Assembly (NCBI RefSeq): GCF_000423725.1
Contig: NZ_KE384084.1
Location: 124,001-188,000 of the forward strand
Length of the DNA stretch: 64,000 bases
Source of the DNA: Streptococcus devriesei DSM 19639
Lineage (GTDB): Bacteria; Bacillota; Bacilli; Lactobacillales; Streptococcaceae
Reading direction: 5' to 3'
Shown: one piece after another, positions 47,541 through 58,884 of the stretch
How positions within the stretch are numbered: the first letter of the stretch is position 1
How the letters are laid out: each line of letters starts with the position of its first letter
The notes under the pieces: model-generated
The model's database searches: none
What the model was told of the DNA's origin: nothing
Seen by the model: the letters and a program-made list of their open reading frames with translations, nothing else
Made by a program: the position numbers and the translations under genes

Positions 47541-47825
47541 ATGGATGAACTGAAAAAAATTTTGCTGGCCGGTATCGGTTTAACGTCGATGACCTATGAA
47601 AAGGCGAACGGCTTTGTTAAGGAATTGGTCGAAAAAGGCCGCATCACAGTGGATGAAGGCAAGGAATTGCAGTCTGAATTAAAGCGTAAGAGCCAGGCAG
47701 AGGCTCAGGAAGTTTTGGATAAGGTCAATGCTAAGACGCAGACTGTGCAGTATGCGACCAAAGAAGATGTTTCCCGTTTGGAAGCAAAGCTGGACGCTCT
47801 TTTGCAGCAGTCATCTGAAGAATAA
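47541..47825 (+). CDS. Phasin-like helical protein
   Basis: A 94-aa, almost wholly helical protein. The start MDELKKILLAGIGLTSMTYEKA and the pattern ...FVKELVEKGRITVDEGKELQSELKRK match short phasin-superfamily proteins of firmicutes, often located before ABC1/UbiB kinases as here (next gene 21 bp on). Function is unknown, and no polyester metabolism is implied. AAGGAGG is the ribosome site. Confidence 0.8.
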   Translation: MDELKKILLAGIGLTSMTYEKANGFVKELVEKGRITVDEGKELQSELKRKSQAEAQEVLDKVNAKTQTVQYATKEDVSRLEAKLDALLQQSSEE

Positions 47826-47846
47826 GTTCCAGACAAGGGAAAGTTT

Positions 47847-49421
47847 ATGTCAACTAAGCGTTTAAGAGAAATAGTCGCTGTTTTTAGCTCGGTCGGTCTG
47901 ACAGCGCTTAAGGATAAAAAAAGACCGCTTGATGACCAAACAGGACCGCAAAAACTGCGTCAGGCCTTTGAAAAACTGGGGTCGAGTTTTGTCAAAATCG
48001 GCCAGATTTTATCCACCAGAAGTGATTTGCTGCCGGAAGCCTATATTAAAGAGCTGAGTAAACTGCAAAGCGATGTAGAGCCTTTGCCTAAAGATATTGT
48101 CATGTCTGCTATTCAGGCAGAGCTTAAGGAACCAATCAATAAAGTGTTTCAGTGGGTTTCTGATGAGCCGTTAGCCAGCGGTTCCGTTGCTCAAACGCAT
48201 CTAGCCAAGCTTTATTCCGGTCAGGAAGTTGTGATTAAGATCCAAAGGCCTCATTTAGCGGACGTTATTGAAGAAGATATCAGTCTTTTGATTCGCCTGT
48301 CTCGCAGAATTCCGTCTGCTTTTATTCCCATGGTTAATGTGACTGATGTCTTATATCAGCTAAAGGGCAGTCTGATTCTTGAAATTGATTTTCGCAATGA
48401 GGCACAGGCCATGCTGGATTTTGCCGAACTCAACCAAGAAGTTAAATGTGTTGCTGTTCCTGCCGTCTTTACGGATTATACAACCCGGCATATGATCGTG
48501 GAAGAGTATATCTCCGGCATTCCCATCAATCATTATGAAGACTTACTTAAGGCCGGCTATGATTTGGAGGACATCGGCCGAAAGCTGATGCTCTCTTTTA
48601 TCAAACAGGTCTTCAAAGACGGCTGTTTTCATGGTGATCCCCATCCGGGAAATCTCCTGATTCATGAAGGGCAGATTTATTTCATTGATTTTGGGATTAC
48701 CGGAAGACTAGAAGATGCTATGCGGGCTTCTCTGAATGATATTCTCTACAGTTTCACGGCTCAGGATGTAGATGGAATGACCAAGGCCGTCCTTGATATT
48801 ACCAACTTTGAGACCTCTGTCAATAAGATGGAGCTGAGTCAGGATGTTGAGCGTATGCTGGCTAAATATTCAAGCCTTGATTTGGGCGATTTATCCATCA
48901 CGGATCTTCTGCAAGATTTGGTTGATATTTTCCTGAAAAATCACTTGAAAGCACCGTCGCAAATCGTTATTTTGGAAAAGGCTTCGCTGCAGATTGAAGG
49001 AATTTTCCGAGATTTGGCGCCCGATATTGATCTGATGACCCTGGCCAAGAATTATTTCCTTGAAAATATGGGGCCTGATCTGCTGAAGCAGGCGCTTAAT
49101 AAGGAAGCTCTGCTGATAGAATTATTTTACCTGCTGAAAAACGGCAAAAATATTCCCAGGCGGATGAATCAGCTGCTGGAACAGGTCCTAAACGGGCGTA
49201 TTCTCATCAATCATGACCTCTATGACTATGCGAATCGCATTAAAACAATCAACAGTATTGCCAATCGGCTGGTACTCAGCCTGATTTTTCTGGCTTTGAT
49301 GCTCTCTGCCGGCTTGTTTAGCCTCAATGCAGCAATGCAGACCTTGTCTGAGTTCTTGCTGGTTTTGGCACTGCTTGTTTTAATCTGGGACATTGTTTTG
49401 ATGGTTAAAAGCCGCCGTTAG
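47847..49421 (+). CDS. ABC1/AarF/UbiB-family atypical kinase
   Basis: A 524-aa membrane-associated atypical kinase. The KxGQ motif appears as SSFVKIGQILSTRSDLLP. The Ala-rich loop is ASGSVAQTHLAKL, with the invariant Lys in VVIKIQRP. The HGDPHPGNLL and FIDFGITGRL motifs carry catalytic and metal residues. Two helices end the chain (LVLSLIFLALMLSAGLF and LVLALLVLIWDIVLM). Streptococci lack ubiquinone, so a role in coenzyme Q synthesis is unlikely; the substrate is unknown. It is coupled to the phasin-like gene. Confidence 0.9.
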   Translation: MSTKRLREIVAVFSSVGLTALKDKKRPLDDQTGPQKLRQAFEKLGSSFVKIGQILSTRSDLLPEAYIKELSKLQSDVEPLPKDIVMSAIQAELKEPINKVFQWVSDEPLASGSVAQTHLAKLYSGQEVVIKIQRPHLADVIEEDISLLIRLSRRIPSAFIPMVNVTDVLYQLKGSLILEIDFRNEAQAMLDFAELNQEVKCVAVPAVFTDYTTRHMIVEEYISGIPINHYEDLLKAGYDLEDIGRKLMLSFIKQVFKDGCFHGDPHPGNLLIHEGQIYFIDFGITGRLEDAMRASLNDILYSFTAQDVDGMTKAVLDITNFETSVNKMELSQDVERMLAKYSSLDLGDLSITDLLQDLVDIFLKNHLKAPSQIVILEKASLQIEGIFRDLAPDIDLMTLAKNYFLENMGPDLLKQALNKEALLIELFYLLKNGKNIPRRMNQLLEQVLNGRILINHDLYDYANRIKTINSIANRLVLSLIFLALMLSAGLFSLNAAMQTLSEFLLVLALLVLIWDIVLMVKSRR

Positions 49422-49443
49422 GTAAATATTCAGGAGAGTTAGT

Positions 49444-49827
49444 ATGAAGATAGAGCATGTAGCCATCTATGTCAAGGATTTAGAAGGCGCCTGTCATTTT
49501 TTTGAGACCTATTTTCAGGCGCGTTCAAATACGCTTTACCACAATCAAAAGAAAGCTTTTAAATCTTACTTTTTGTCTTTTGATGATGGTGCACGTTTAG
49601 AAATTATGAGCAAGGAAGGTATTGCTGAGCAGGAACTGCCTAAGGAACATCTGGGACTGATTCATTTTGCCATCAGCGTGGGCAGCAAAGAAAAAGTAGA
49701 TGAGCTGACGAGCCGCCTTCAAGCCGATGGCTATCCTGTTTTGAGCGGTCCGCGGATAACAGGTGACGGTTACTACGAATCCTGTGTTTTGGGAATTGAA
49801 GATTGTCAGATAGAAATCACCGTTTAA
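49444..49827 (+). CDS. VOC family protein
   Basis: A 127-aa glyoxalase/bleomycin-resistance-fold protein. MKIEHVAIYVKDLEGACHFFETYF is the first beta-alpha-beta-beta-beta unit and GLIHFAISVGSKEKVDEL the second. Potential ligands are His5, Glu53-region and His75-region. The function is unknown. GGAGAG lies before the start. It sits between the ABC1 kinase gene and the GH1 cluster. Confidence 0.84.
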   Translation: MKIEHVAIYVKDLEGACHFFETYFQARSNTLYHNQKKAFKSYFLSFDDGARLEIMSKEGIAEQELPKEHLGLIHFAISVGSKEKVDELTSRLQADGYPVLSGPRITGDGYYESCVLGIEDCQIEITV

Positions 49828-49873
49828 GGTTCAAATCGTAGGATAGTATCAGTATATCTGAGGATTTTAGAGG

Positions 49874-49899
49874 AAAAAGCGCTTTCTAACTGTTATAAT
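49874..49899 (+). promoter_or_regulatory. GH1 operon promoter with cre-like site
   Basis: AAAAAGCGCTTTCT (49874-49887) has the symmetrical AAGCGCTT core of catabolite sites but three deviations from consensus. It lies just upstream of TGTTATAAT (49891-49899). Confidence 0.45.
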
Positions 49900-49916
49900 A
49901 ACAATTATTATGATAA

Positions 49917-51395
<1,479 letters not shown>

Positions 51396-51415
51396 GATTG
51401 AAAAGGAGTGTAAGG

Positions 51416-52012
51416 ATGGCTCAAACGCTTTATCTCATGCGCCACGGCGAAACGTTATTTAACAAGCAAAAACGCGTTCAGGGCTGGTGCGATTCTCCCC
51501 TGACTGAAACAGGGATTGCTCAGGCAAAACAAGCAAGAGATTATTTTCTACGGCAGGGAATTCTCTTTGACAGAGCCTATTCTTCGACACAGGAACGAGC
51601 GACAGATACTTTGAGGCTGATTACCGACCTTCCCTATCAGCAGTTGAAAGGGCTGAAAGAAATGAATTTCGGTATCTTTGAAGCTCAGCCTGAGCTTTTG
51701 CTGCCCAAATTCAGACCGGGCAGCAGCTCTTTTGAGGATTTGCTGGTACCTTATGGCGGTGAGGACATTGATCAGGTTGGCCAGCGTGTTTATGACACCA
51801 TTACTGAAACACTTGCCAAGGAACAGGCACAGACAAATCTGATGGTCAGCCACGGAGCAGCTCTTTACGGTCTTGTATTAAAGCTTAAGCTGGAACTCCC
51901 GCGGAATTTTCGCTTTGGCAACTGTGCGATCTGCCAATTTGATTGGTCCGGCAGCAGGCTGCATTTAATCAGTGTCATTGATCCGCTGACCGATCAGAAA
52001 ATTGACTTATAA
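51416..52012 (+). CDS. Histidine phosphatase family protein (first)
   Basis: A 198-aa phosphatase of the phosphoglycerate-mutase-like fold. The RHGE motif LYLMRHGETLFN holds the phospho-His; the second His is in LMVSHGAALYG. ATG 51416 has AAGGAG upstream and gives MAQTLYL. The TTG at 51398 would put the site inside the gene. It is close to the next gene (about 40 percent identical by eye) and lies 20 bp behind the GH1 gene. Confidence 0.9.
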   Translation: MAQTLYLMRHGETLFNKQKRVQGWCDSPLTETGIAQAKQARDYFLRQGILFDRAYSSTQERATDTLRLITDLPYQQLKGLKEMNFGIFEAQPELLLPKFRPGSSSFEDLLVPYGGEDIDQVGQRVYDTITETLAKEQAQTNLMVSHGAALYGLVLKLKLELPRNFRFGNCAICQFDWSGSRLHLISVIDPLTDQKIDL

Positions 52013-52024
52013 AGGAGATTTTTA

Positions 52025-52633
52025 GTGCGAACACTTTATTTAATGCGGCACGGGCAAACACGGTTTAATGTGCAGCAGCGTATTCAGGGCGCCAGCGATT
52101 CGCCGCTGACTGAGCTGGGTATTGAGCAGGCTAAAGCTGCAAAGCATTATTTTGAACAAAAAGGGATTAGCTTTGATAGCATTTATGCTTCGACACAAGA
52201 ACGTGCTTGTGACACGGCTGAATTAGCCAGCGGACGACCGGATTATGTGCGGCTGAAGGGGCTGAAAGAACAGGATTTTGGTGCCTTTGAGGGTCAGCAG
52301 GAGTACCTCAACCCTCCCTTGCAGGGAGATATCGGTTATGGGGATTATTTTGTGACTTACGGCGGTGAATCGTATTTAGATGTTCGGCAGCGAATGGAAG
52401 AAACGATCCGGCAGATACTGGAGACTGAAAAAGATCCCTCGACGATTCTGATGGTCAGTCATGGAGCTGCTATTGCTCAGTTTTACCGTCAGGTCATTGC
52501 CAATTATCCGCGTATTCGCATGACAAACTGTGCTATTTTGAAATTTACCTATGAAAAGGGCCGCTTTGACCTTCTGTCGGCTGCGGATCCGGTTGCGGGT
52601 AAAAGGTTATATATCAAGGACGAAGAGCGCTGA
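52025..52633 (+). CDS. Histidine phosphatase family protein (second)
   Basis: A 202-aa paralogue of the preceding gene. It begins with GTG and reads MRTLYLMRHGQTRFN, with second His in LMVSHGAAIAQF. AAAGGAG lies eight bases ahead. Duplication followed by divergence is likely. In this context it might dephosphorylate a sugar phosphate made by the GH1 enzymes; the substrate is unproved. Confidence 0.9.
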   Translation: MRTLYLMRHGQTRFNVQQRIQGASDSPLTELGIEQAKAAKHYFEQKGISFDSIYASTQERACDTAELASGRPDYVRLKGLKEQDFGAFEGQQEYLNPPLQGDIGYGDYFVTYGGESYLDVRQRMEETIRQILETEKDPSTILMVSHGAAIAQFYRQVIANYPRIRMTNCAILKFTYEKGRFDLLSAADPVAGKRLYIKDEER

Positions 52634-52668
52634 TTGATACATTAGGAACTTGAATTAAATAATGATAA

Positions 52669-54120
<1,452 letters not shown>

Positions 54121-54125
54121 GGACA

Positions 54126-54559
54126 GAAGCGGCGCAAGCCGCTTCAGACTGTAGACAAACCTTCATTTGCTTATCTTGATAAACAAAAAGAATCTGCAGA
54201 CTAGCCTATAAATTTAAATGTTCACGAGCGCAAGCGAGCTAACTAAAGGATACTTCCGCCGTGATGAAAGTGTCAGAATTGGGACATGTAAGCCGATTCT
54301 GACACGCGGAAACTTTGAGACTAATCGAACACGGGCTGTGGACTGTGCAAAATAGATGAGTATCTCCTAAAGCCTTCTGAGACTCGTCGTCGAACTCCCT
54401 AATTTTGCTGTGTCCACTAAAACGCCCTTTGTATCTTACATTAGGCTCAAAGTTTAGGCATGGAATTCCTTAGGAAGTCGCTGCCGTCCGACATCACCTA
54501 AGGAAGTATCAAAGAAAAGAGACTTTTTCTTCAAACTGAAGCGGCGCAAGCCGTTTTTT
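54126..54559 (-). repeat. Terminator-inserted repeat element B
   Basis: The GH1 gene terminator stem-loop (GAAGCGGC GCAA GCCGCTTC, 54126-54145) recurs in part at 54538-54553 with T6 behind it. Between them is a non-coding segment of about 393 bp starting CAGACTGTAGACAAAC. Its reverse complement starts CAGTTTGAAGAAAAAG and shows the same left block as element A: GATACTT(T)CCTTAGGT, CGGACGG, AGCGACTTCCT, GGAATTCCAT, CCTA, TTTGAGCCTA. So it is inverted relative to A. Inside it is a strong stem (GTGTCAGAAT / ATTCTGACAC, about 54270-54305) and a nested member of the second family (54323-54437). Confidence 0.7.
54323..54437 (+). repeat. Structured element family 2, copy 1 (nested in B)
   Basis: Reads AATCGAACACGGGCT at the 5' end and GCCCTTTGTATCTT at the 3' end, which pair through GGGC/GCCC. 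Inside are GTGGACTGTGCAAAAT / ATTTTGCTGTGTCCAC and an inner GATGAGT...GACTCGTC stem. The ends match the copies at 61794 and 63766, but the interior sequence is unrelated to theirs while still folding. Confidence 0.6.
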
Positions 54560-54614
54560 AAGGTTTGGCATTTTCACGAGAAAACATCGGGTGATTGTTT
54601 TGGTGTTATAAAAC

Positions 54615-55301
54615 TTGAAGTTTAGAAAGTTTGGTGATAAGTTGGGCACAAAGAAAATAGGGATGAAGCAGCTGTTGCTTTATTTGCTGGGAATTGTGAT
54701 TTTGGCAGCGGGGATCTGCCTTAATACGAAAACGCAGTTAGGCGTATCTCCCGTTATTTCGGTAGCATATAATGCCGGACAGATTTTGAAACTTCCGATT
54801 GGGGCAACAACCTTTGCTTATTACTGCTTTTTGATTTTCCTGCAGTATTGTCTTTTGCGAAAGAATTTTGAGGCTGTGCAGCTGCTGCAGGTCATCGCCG
54901 GTTTTTTGACCAGTTTTTTTATTCAGCTCTATGATAATATACTGCCTGTTCCGGAAAGCCTCTTGGCTAAGTGGCTGCTGCTTTTTATAGCTATTATATT
55001 AACTGGGGTCGGCGCTTCTTTAACGATTGCCATGCAGGTCATTCCCAATCCTGCGGATGGTTTGGCAAATACGCTGGGTTTTGTTTGCCGCAGAAATTTT
55101 GGATTTGGTAAAAATTTTTTGGATGCCCTCTGTATTCTTATCGCCTTATGGTTAGGCTGGTTTTTTAAGCGAAGCTTTTTGGGGATTGGGCTTGGAACAG
55201 TAGCCGCCATGCTGCTGACGGGTCGGGTCATTGCCTTTTGCCATCCCTACTCGGAAAAACTGTTTGAAAAGTTGCCTAATCGCACTGCAAAAGATAATTG
55301 A
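54615..55301 (+). CDS. YczE/YitT-like membrane protein
   Basis: A membrane protein of up to 228 aa with about five to six helices. The pattern LLGIVILAAGICLNTKTQLGVSPV and IPNPADGLANTLGFVCRRNFGFGKNFLDA is that of the YczE/YyaS/YitT class (function unknown, possibly transport). The start is uncertain: TTG 54615 lacks a ribosome site, and ATG 54663 (MKQLLLYLLG) fits the family better but also has no clear site. The upstream repeat element B may have removed the normal leader. Confidence 0.78.
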   Translation: MKFRKFGDKLGTKKIGMKQLLLYLLGIVILAAGICLNTKTQLGVSPVISVAYNAGQILKLPIGATTFAYYCFLIFLQYCLLRKNFEAVQLLQVIAGFLTSFFIQLYDNILPVPESLLAKWLLLFIAIILTGVGASLTIAMQVIPNPADGLANTLGFVCRRNFGFGKNFLDALCILIALWLGWFFKRSFLGIGLGTVAAMLLTGRVIAFCHPYSEKLFEKLPNRTAKDN

Positions 55302-55356
55302 CCGCAGCTTATCTATCTTTTGGGGCAATAAGAATTCCCTTCAAGAGATTTTAGTG

Positions 55357-55362
55357 TATAAT
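55357..55362 (+). promoter_or_regulatory. -10 element of the AI-2E family gene
   Basis: TATAAT ends eight bases before the ATG at 55370, so the transcript is probably leaderless. No good -35 is seen. Confidence 0.45.
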
Positions 55363-55369
55363 AGAGCTT

Positions 55370-56494
55370 ATGAAACTTAATAAAAATTACATTCTGTATC
55401 CTGTTTTAGTGTTTGTCATTTGTTATGCAGCCGTGGCAAATTGGTCTAAGGGAGCAGAATTACTCAATACTTTCTTTGCTGCCCTGTCTCCTTTTTTAGC
55501 AGGCGCTGCTATTGGTTATATTGTCAACATTGTCATGAGTGCTTATGAAAAATTATATGACAAGTTAATAAAATCGCCTCGCCTGCAAAAGGCCAAGCGT
55601 CCTGTAACTATGATTTTGGCTTATGCGACCTTCGTTCTTGTAGTAACTCTGATTTTCACCATTGTGCTGCCGGATTTGATTGCCAGTCTTCAGTCACTCT
55701 TAGCCATTGATCCAAAAGATATTCAGGCGCTTATTAATGACGTTCAGCACAACAAATGGGTTTCAAGGATTTTAGCCGCTTTTGGGACAGATAAACAGCT
55801 CAGCAGTTTAATCTCGGACTACAGCCGGCAGATTCTAAGCCAATTTCTATCTGTTTTAACCAATGTCTTAGCTTCTGTAACATCTATTGCCTCAGCCTTA
55901 ATTTCCATCTTTGTCAGTATCATTTTTTCCATGTATGTTTTGGCTAATAAGGAAAAATTGGGTTATCAGTTTAATCTTCTGGTAGATACTTATCTTGGGC
56001 GTCATGCTAAGAAAGTCCACTATCTTCGTGATATCTTACATCAGCGTTTTCACGGCTTTTTTGTCGGTCAAACCTTAGAGGCTATGATTTTGGGCAGTCT
56101 GACTGCAGTAGGGATGATGCTGCTTGGTTTGCCTTATGCCGCGACTATCGGTATCTTGATTGCTTTTACAGCCCTAATACCGGTTGTAGGTGCCTATATC
56201 GGAGTGACCATCGGTCTTATTTTAATCATGACCCAGTCATTTTCACAGGCCATCATTTTCCTGATTTTTATCGTTCTTTTGCAGCAGTTTGAAGGCAACG
56301 TTATCTATCCGAGAGTGGTCGGCGGATCAATCGGTCTGCCGTCAATGTGGGTGCTCTTAGCCATTACGCTTGGCGGAGCACTGGCAGGGATTGTTGGTAT
56401 GCTGGTAGCCGTCCCTATTTTAGCCAGTCTCTATCAAATCATCAAAGATCATGTTTATCAAAAACAAGCTCATAATCAACGTCAAGGCGGTTAA
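55370..56494 (+). CDS. AI-2E family transporter
   Basis: A 374-aa permease of the PerM/AI-2E exporter family with about eight helices. The C-terminal blocks GLPYAATIGILIAFTALIPVVGAYIG and LLQQFEGNVIYPRVVGGSIGLPSMWVLLAI are the family hallmarks. It may export small molecules or ions; AI-2 export is known only for one member. Start codon follows the promoter closely. A terminator overlaps its 3' end. Confidence 0.9.
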   Translation: MKLNKNYILYPVLVFVICYAAVANWSKGAELLNTFFAALSPFLAGAAIGYIVNIVMSAYEKLYDKLIKSPRLQKAKRPVTMILAYATFVLVVTLIFTIVLPDLIASLQSLLAIDPKDIQALINDVQHNKWVSRILAAFGTDKQLSSLISDYSRQILSQFLSVLTNVLASVTSIASALISIFVSIIFSMYVLANKEKLGYQFNLLVDTYLGRHAKKVHYLRDILHQRFHGFFVGQTLEAMILGSLTAVGMMLLGLPYAATIGILIAFTALIPVVGAYIGVTIGLILIMTQSFSQAIIFLIFIVLLQQFEGNVIYPRVVGGSIGLPSMWVLLAITLGGALAGIVGMLVAVPILASLYQIIKDHVYQKQAHNQRQGG

Positions 56495-56517
56495 GGCCTT
56501 GGCGTTTTGCTATTTTT
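56478..56517 (+). terminator. Terminator of the AI-2E family gene
   Basis: AACGTCAAGGC GGTTAAG GCCTTGGCGTT, then TTGCTATTTTT. It overlaps the last codons of the gene. Confidence 0.75.
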
Positions 56518-56614
56518 AAGACAGTAGGATAGTATCAGATATTAAGAGAATGCCACTATCTTTTAGCAAACAGTATGATTTATAATAAGACTAGAAAATC
56601 ATTAGGAGTATGTG

Positions 56615-57463
56615 ATGAGCAGAAAAATTATTTTTTTGGATGTAGACGGAACTCTGGTGGATTATAATAATCGCATTCCGCAGTCGGCAGTAACAGCTGT
56701 TCTCAAGGCGCGGCAAAATGGTCATCTGGTGTTTGTCTCAACAGGACGCAGCCGAGCAGAGATGCAGCCGGAACTTTGGGACATTGGTCTAGATGGCATG
56801 ATCGGCGGCAACGGCTCTTATGTAGAATATAACGGGCAGGTCATTATGCACCAGCTGCTTTCTCCAGCGGAGTCTAAAGCCGCTGTTGATTGGCTGCACG
56901 AACGCGGTTTGGAATTTTATTTGGAAAGCAATAATGGCCTTTTTGCCAGCAGGAATTTCAAGGAGCGTGCACGCGAAACCCTAAAAATTTATGCCATGCG
57001 TAAAGGAAAGACATCAGCAGAAGTTGAACATCAAGAAGTCGAAGATGTCATACACGGTCTTATTTTCGGAGGCAGTCTTTACCGTGATGATCTCAATAAA
57101 ATCAGTTTTGTTCTTGATTCCTATCAAGATTACTTGGATGCCCAAAAGGCTTTCCCGGATCTAAAGGTCGGCACCTGGGGCGGCCGTGGGGAGACAGCGC
57201 TTTTTGGCGATCTGGGTGTCAAAGACATTACTAAAGCGCACGCTATTGACGTCCTTTTACAGCATTTAAATGCCGATAAAAAAGAAACGATTGCCTTTGG
57301 TGATGCCAAAGTTGACATCCCCATGCTGCAATATTGTGAGATAGGGGTTTCTATGGGCAATGGCGGAGCGGAAATTTTAGCCATGGCAGATATGGTGACA
57401 GCTGATGTTGAAGAAGACGGACTTTACAAAGCTTTTGAAAGATTAGGGCTGCTTGCTGATTGA
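56615..57463 (+). CDS. Cof-type HAD-IIB family phosphatase
   Basis: A 282-aa HAD phosphatase. Motif I IFLDVDGTLVD, motif II VFVSTGRSRAE, motif III K in VKDITKAHAIDVLL and motif IV AFGDAKVDIPMLQ are present. The AKVD in place of the usual (G/S)ND changes a Mg ligand context and is worth noting, though Asp remains. ATG 56615 has AGGAG six bases ahead. The GTG at 56612 is less likely. Substrate unknown. Confidence 0.88.
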   Translation: MSRKIIFLDVDGTLVDYNNRIPQSAVTAVLKARQNGHLVFVSTGRSRAEMQPELWDIGLDGMIGGNGSYVEYNGQVIMHQLLSPAESKAAVDWLHERGLEFYLESNNGLFASRNFKERARETLKIYAMRKGKTSAEVEHQEVEDVIHGLIFGGSLYRDDLNKISFVLDSYQDYLDAQKAFPDLKVGTWGGRGETALFGDLGVKDITKAHAIDVLLQHLNADKKETIAFGDAKVDIPMLQYCEIGVSMGNGGAEILAMADMVTADVEEDGLYKAFERLGLLAD

Positions 57464-57564
57464 AAATATGCAGAGTTTCTTAAGAAAATTGAAAGAAAAC
57501 AGTAATCAAAGAGTAAAGGCAGTCGTTTAAACTATTTGAAATGGTTTATATAGACATATACTGA

Positions 57565-57619
57565 AAGCGGGATAAGGAATTTAATAAGAAAGCCTTTTTA
57601 AATTCTGTCTTGCTTTTTT
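57565..57619 (+). terminator. Terminator after the second HAD gene
   Basis: AAGCGGGATAAGGAATTTA pairs with TAAATTCTGTCTTGCTT (interrupted), then a T run. Confidence 0.6.
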
Positions 57620-57682
57620 CTATATAGAAATAATTGATTTTTTGACCTTAAAATTGTATAATTAAAATAGTTCTATTTAGAA
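57617..57682 (+). promoter_or_regulatory. MarR operon promoter with two palindromic operators
   Basis: TTTCTATATAGAAATAATT (57617-57635) and TTCTATTTAGAAATAATT (57671-57688) are direct copies of a palindrome. They flank TTGATT (57634-57639), a 17-bp spacer and TATAAT (57657-57662). The second copy covers the expected transcription start. This fits autorepression by the MarR protein encoded next. Confidence 0.6.
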
Positions 57683-57703
57683 ATAATTACAAAAGGAGAT
57701 CGC

Positions 57704-58162
57704 ATGACCGAACTAGCACGGGGTGGTTATCTAATCAGTCACATCAATCTTTTGAACGGGCGCCTGTTCAACAAGCTGCTGGCTGACGAAGAAGAAGCCG
57801 CCTATTCAGGAGAGCAGGGCAAAATTCTGAGCTGCCTTTGGGTCACAGAGCCCTTGACAGCAACGGATATAGCCATAAAGACCGGACTGGCTAATAATAC
57901 GCTGACTAAGATGTTAAAGCGTTTAGAAACACAAGGCTTAATTGTTTCGCGGCCGCATCCTAAAGACAAACGCAAGCGCTGCTATTATTTAACAGATCTG
58001 GGAAAATCGCAGCAAACTGTCGGCGAGAAAGTCAGTCAAGCCTTAGGCCAAATTTTTTACAAGGGTTTCTCGCAAGAAGAAATTCAGCAGTTTGAAAAAG
58101 ATCTGACTAAGGTGATGCAAAATTTAGAAGCCGCCAGTCCCAGGTGGAAGGAGAAGCTATGA
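57704..58162 (+). CDS. MarR family regulator of the Opu transporter
   Basis: A 152-aa winged-helix repressor. The wing region LTATDIAIKTGLANNTLTKMLKRLETQGLIVSRPHPKDKRKRCYYLTDLG is typical of MarR proteins. It is coupled by a 4-bp overlap to the ATPase of a compatible-solute transporter, like the OpcR/GbsR-type arrangement. It probably senses choline, betaine or salt state and controls the operon. AAAGGAG lies before the ATG. Confidence 0.9.
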   Translation: MTELARGGYLISHINLLNGRLFNKLLADEEEAAYSGEQGKILSCLWVTEPLTATDIAIKTGLANNTLTKMLKRLETQGLIVSRPHPKDKRKRCYYLTDLGKSQQTVGEKVSQALGQIFYKGFSQEEIQQFEKDLTKVMQNLEAASPRWKEKL

Positions 58163-58884
58163 TTCGTTTTGAAAATGTCAGCAAGTCTTACGGACAGGAA
58201 AAGGTACTGGATGACCTCAATTTTGAAGTTGAAGAAGGGGAATTCTTTGTCCTGATCGGCCCCAGCGGCAGCGGTAAAACAACGACACTTAAGATGATCA
58301 ATCGTTTAATTGAGCCCAGTCAGGGAAAAATCTTCTTGAATCAGCAGGCTATTACTGCTCTTTCTTTGCGTGATTTGCGCCTGTCAACAGGTTATGTTTT
58401 ACAGCAGATTGCCCTTTTCCCGAATCTGACAGTCAGGGAAAACATTGAACTGATTCCTGAGATGAAGGGCTGGCCAAAAGAAGAGCGCTTGGAAAAAACC
58501 AAGGATTTACTCAATAAGGTCGGTCTGGGTGCGGATAAGTATTTGGAGCGCTATCCTAGAGATTTATCAGGCGGCGAGCAGCAGCGGGTCGGAATTTTAC
58601 GAGCTATCATCGCTAACCCTTCTATCCTTTTGATGGATGAACCGTTTTCAGCTTTGGATCCGATTTCTCGAAAACAGCTGCAGGATCTGACGCTTTCTCT
58701 TCAAAAAGAGCTGGGGATAACAATCGTTTTTGTGACTCACGATATCGATGAAGCGAAGAAGTTAGCGGATCGGGTAGCTGTTTTTCAAGAAGGAAAAATT
58801 GTGCAGCTGGCCAGTCCTAGGGAAGTTGAGAAGTCTCCTGCTAATGCATTTGTGGCAGACTTATTTGGGGGTGACAGACAATGA
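58159..58884 (+). CDS. opuCA: Glycine betaine/carnitine/choline ABC transporter ATPase
   Basis: A 241-aa ATPase of the OpuCA/ProV class without the C-terminal CBS domains that many members carry. Walker [10 protein letters not shown], signature [12 protein letters not shown], Walker [14 protein letters not shown] and H-loop [10 protein letters not shown] are intact. ATG 58159 overlaps the MarR stop (ATGA) and has AAGGAG five bases ahead. It is followed by a fused permease-binding protein. Confidence 0.9.
   Translation: MIRFENVSKSYGQEKVLDDLNFEVEEGEFFVLIGPSGSGKTTTLKMINRLIEPSQGKIFLNQQAITALSLRDLRLSTGYVLQQIALFPNLTVRENIELIPEMKGWPKEERLEKTKDLLNKVGLGADKYLERYPRDLSGGEQQRVGILRAIIANPSILLMDEPFSALDPISRKQLQDLTLSLQKELGITIVFVTHDIDEAKKLADRVAVFQEGKIVQLASPREVEKSPANAFVADLFGGDRQ

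Noticed and set aside
49839-49856. Shared GTAGGATAGTATCAG at 49839 and near 56525
   Set aside because: Only about 15 bases match and the flanks differ; this may be chance or a tiny relic and is too weak to call.
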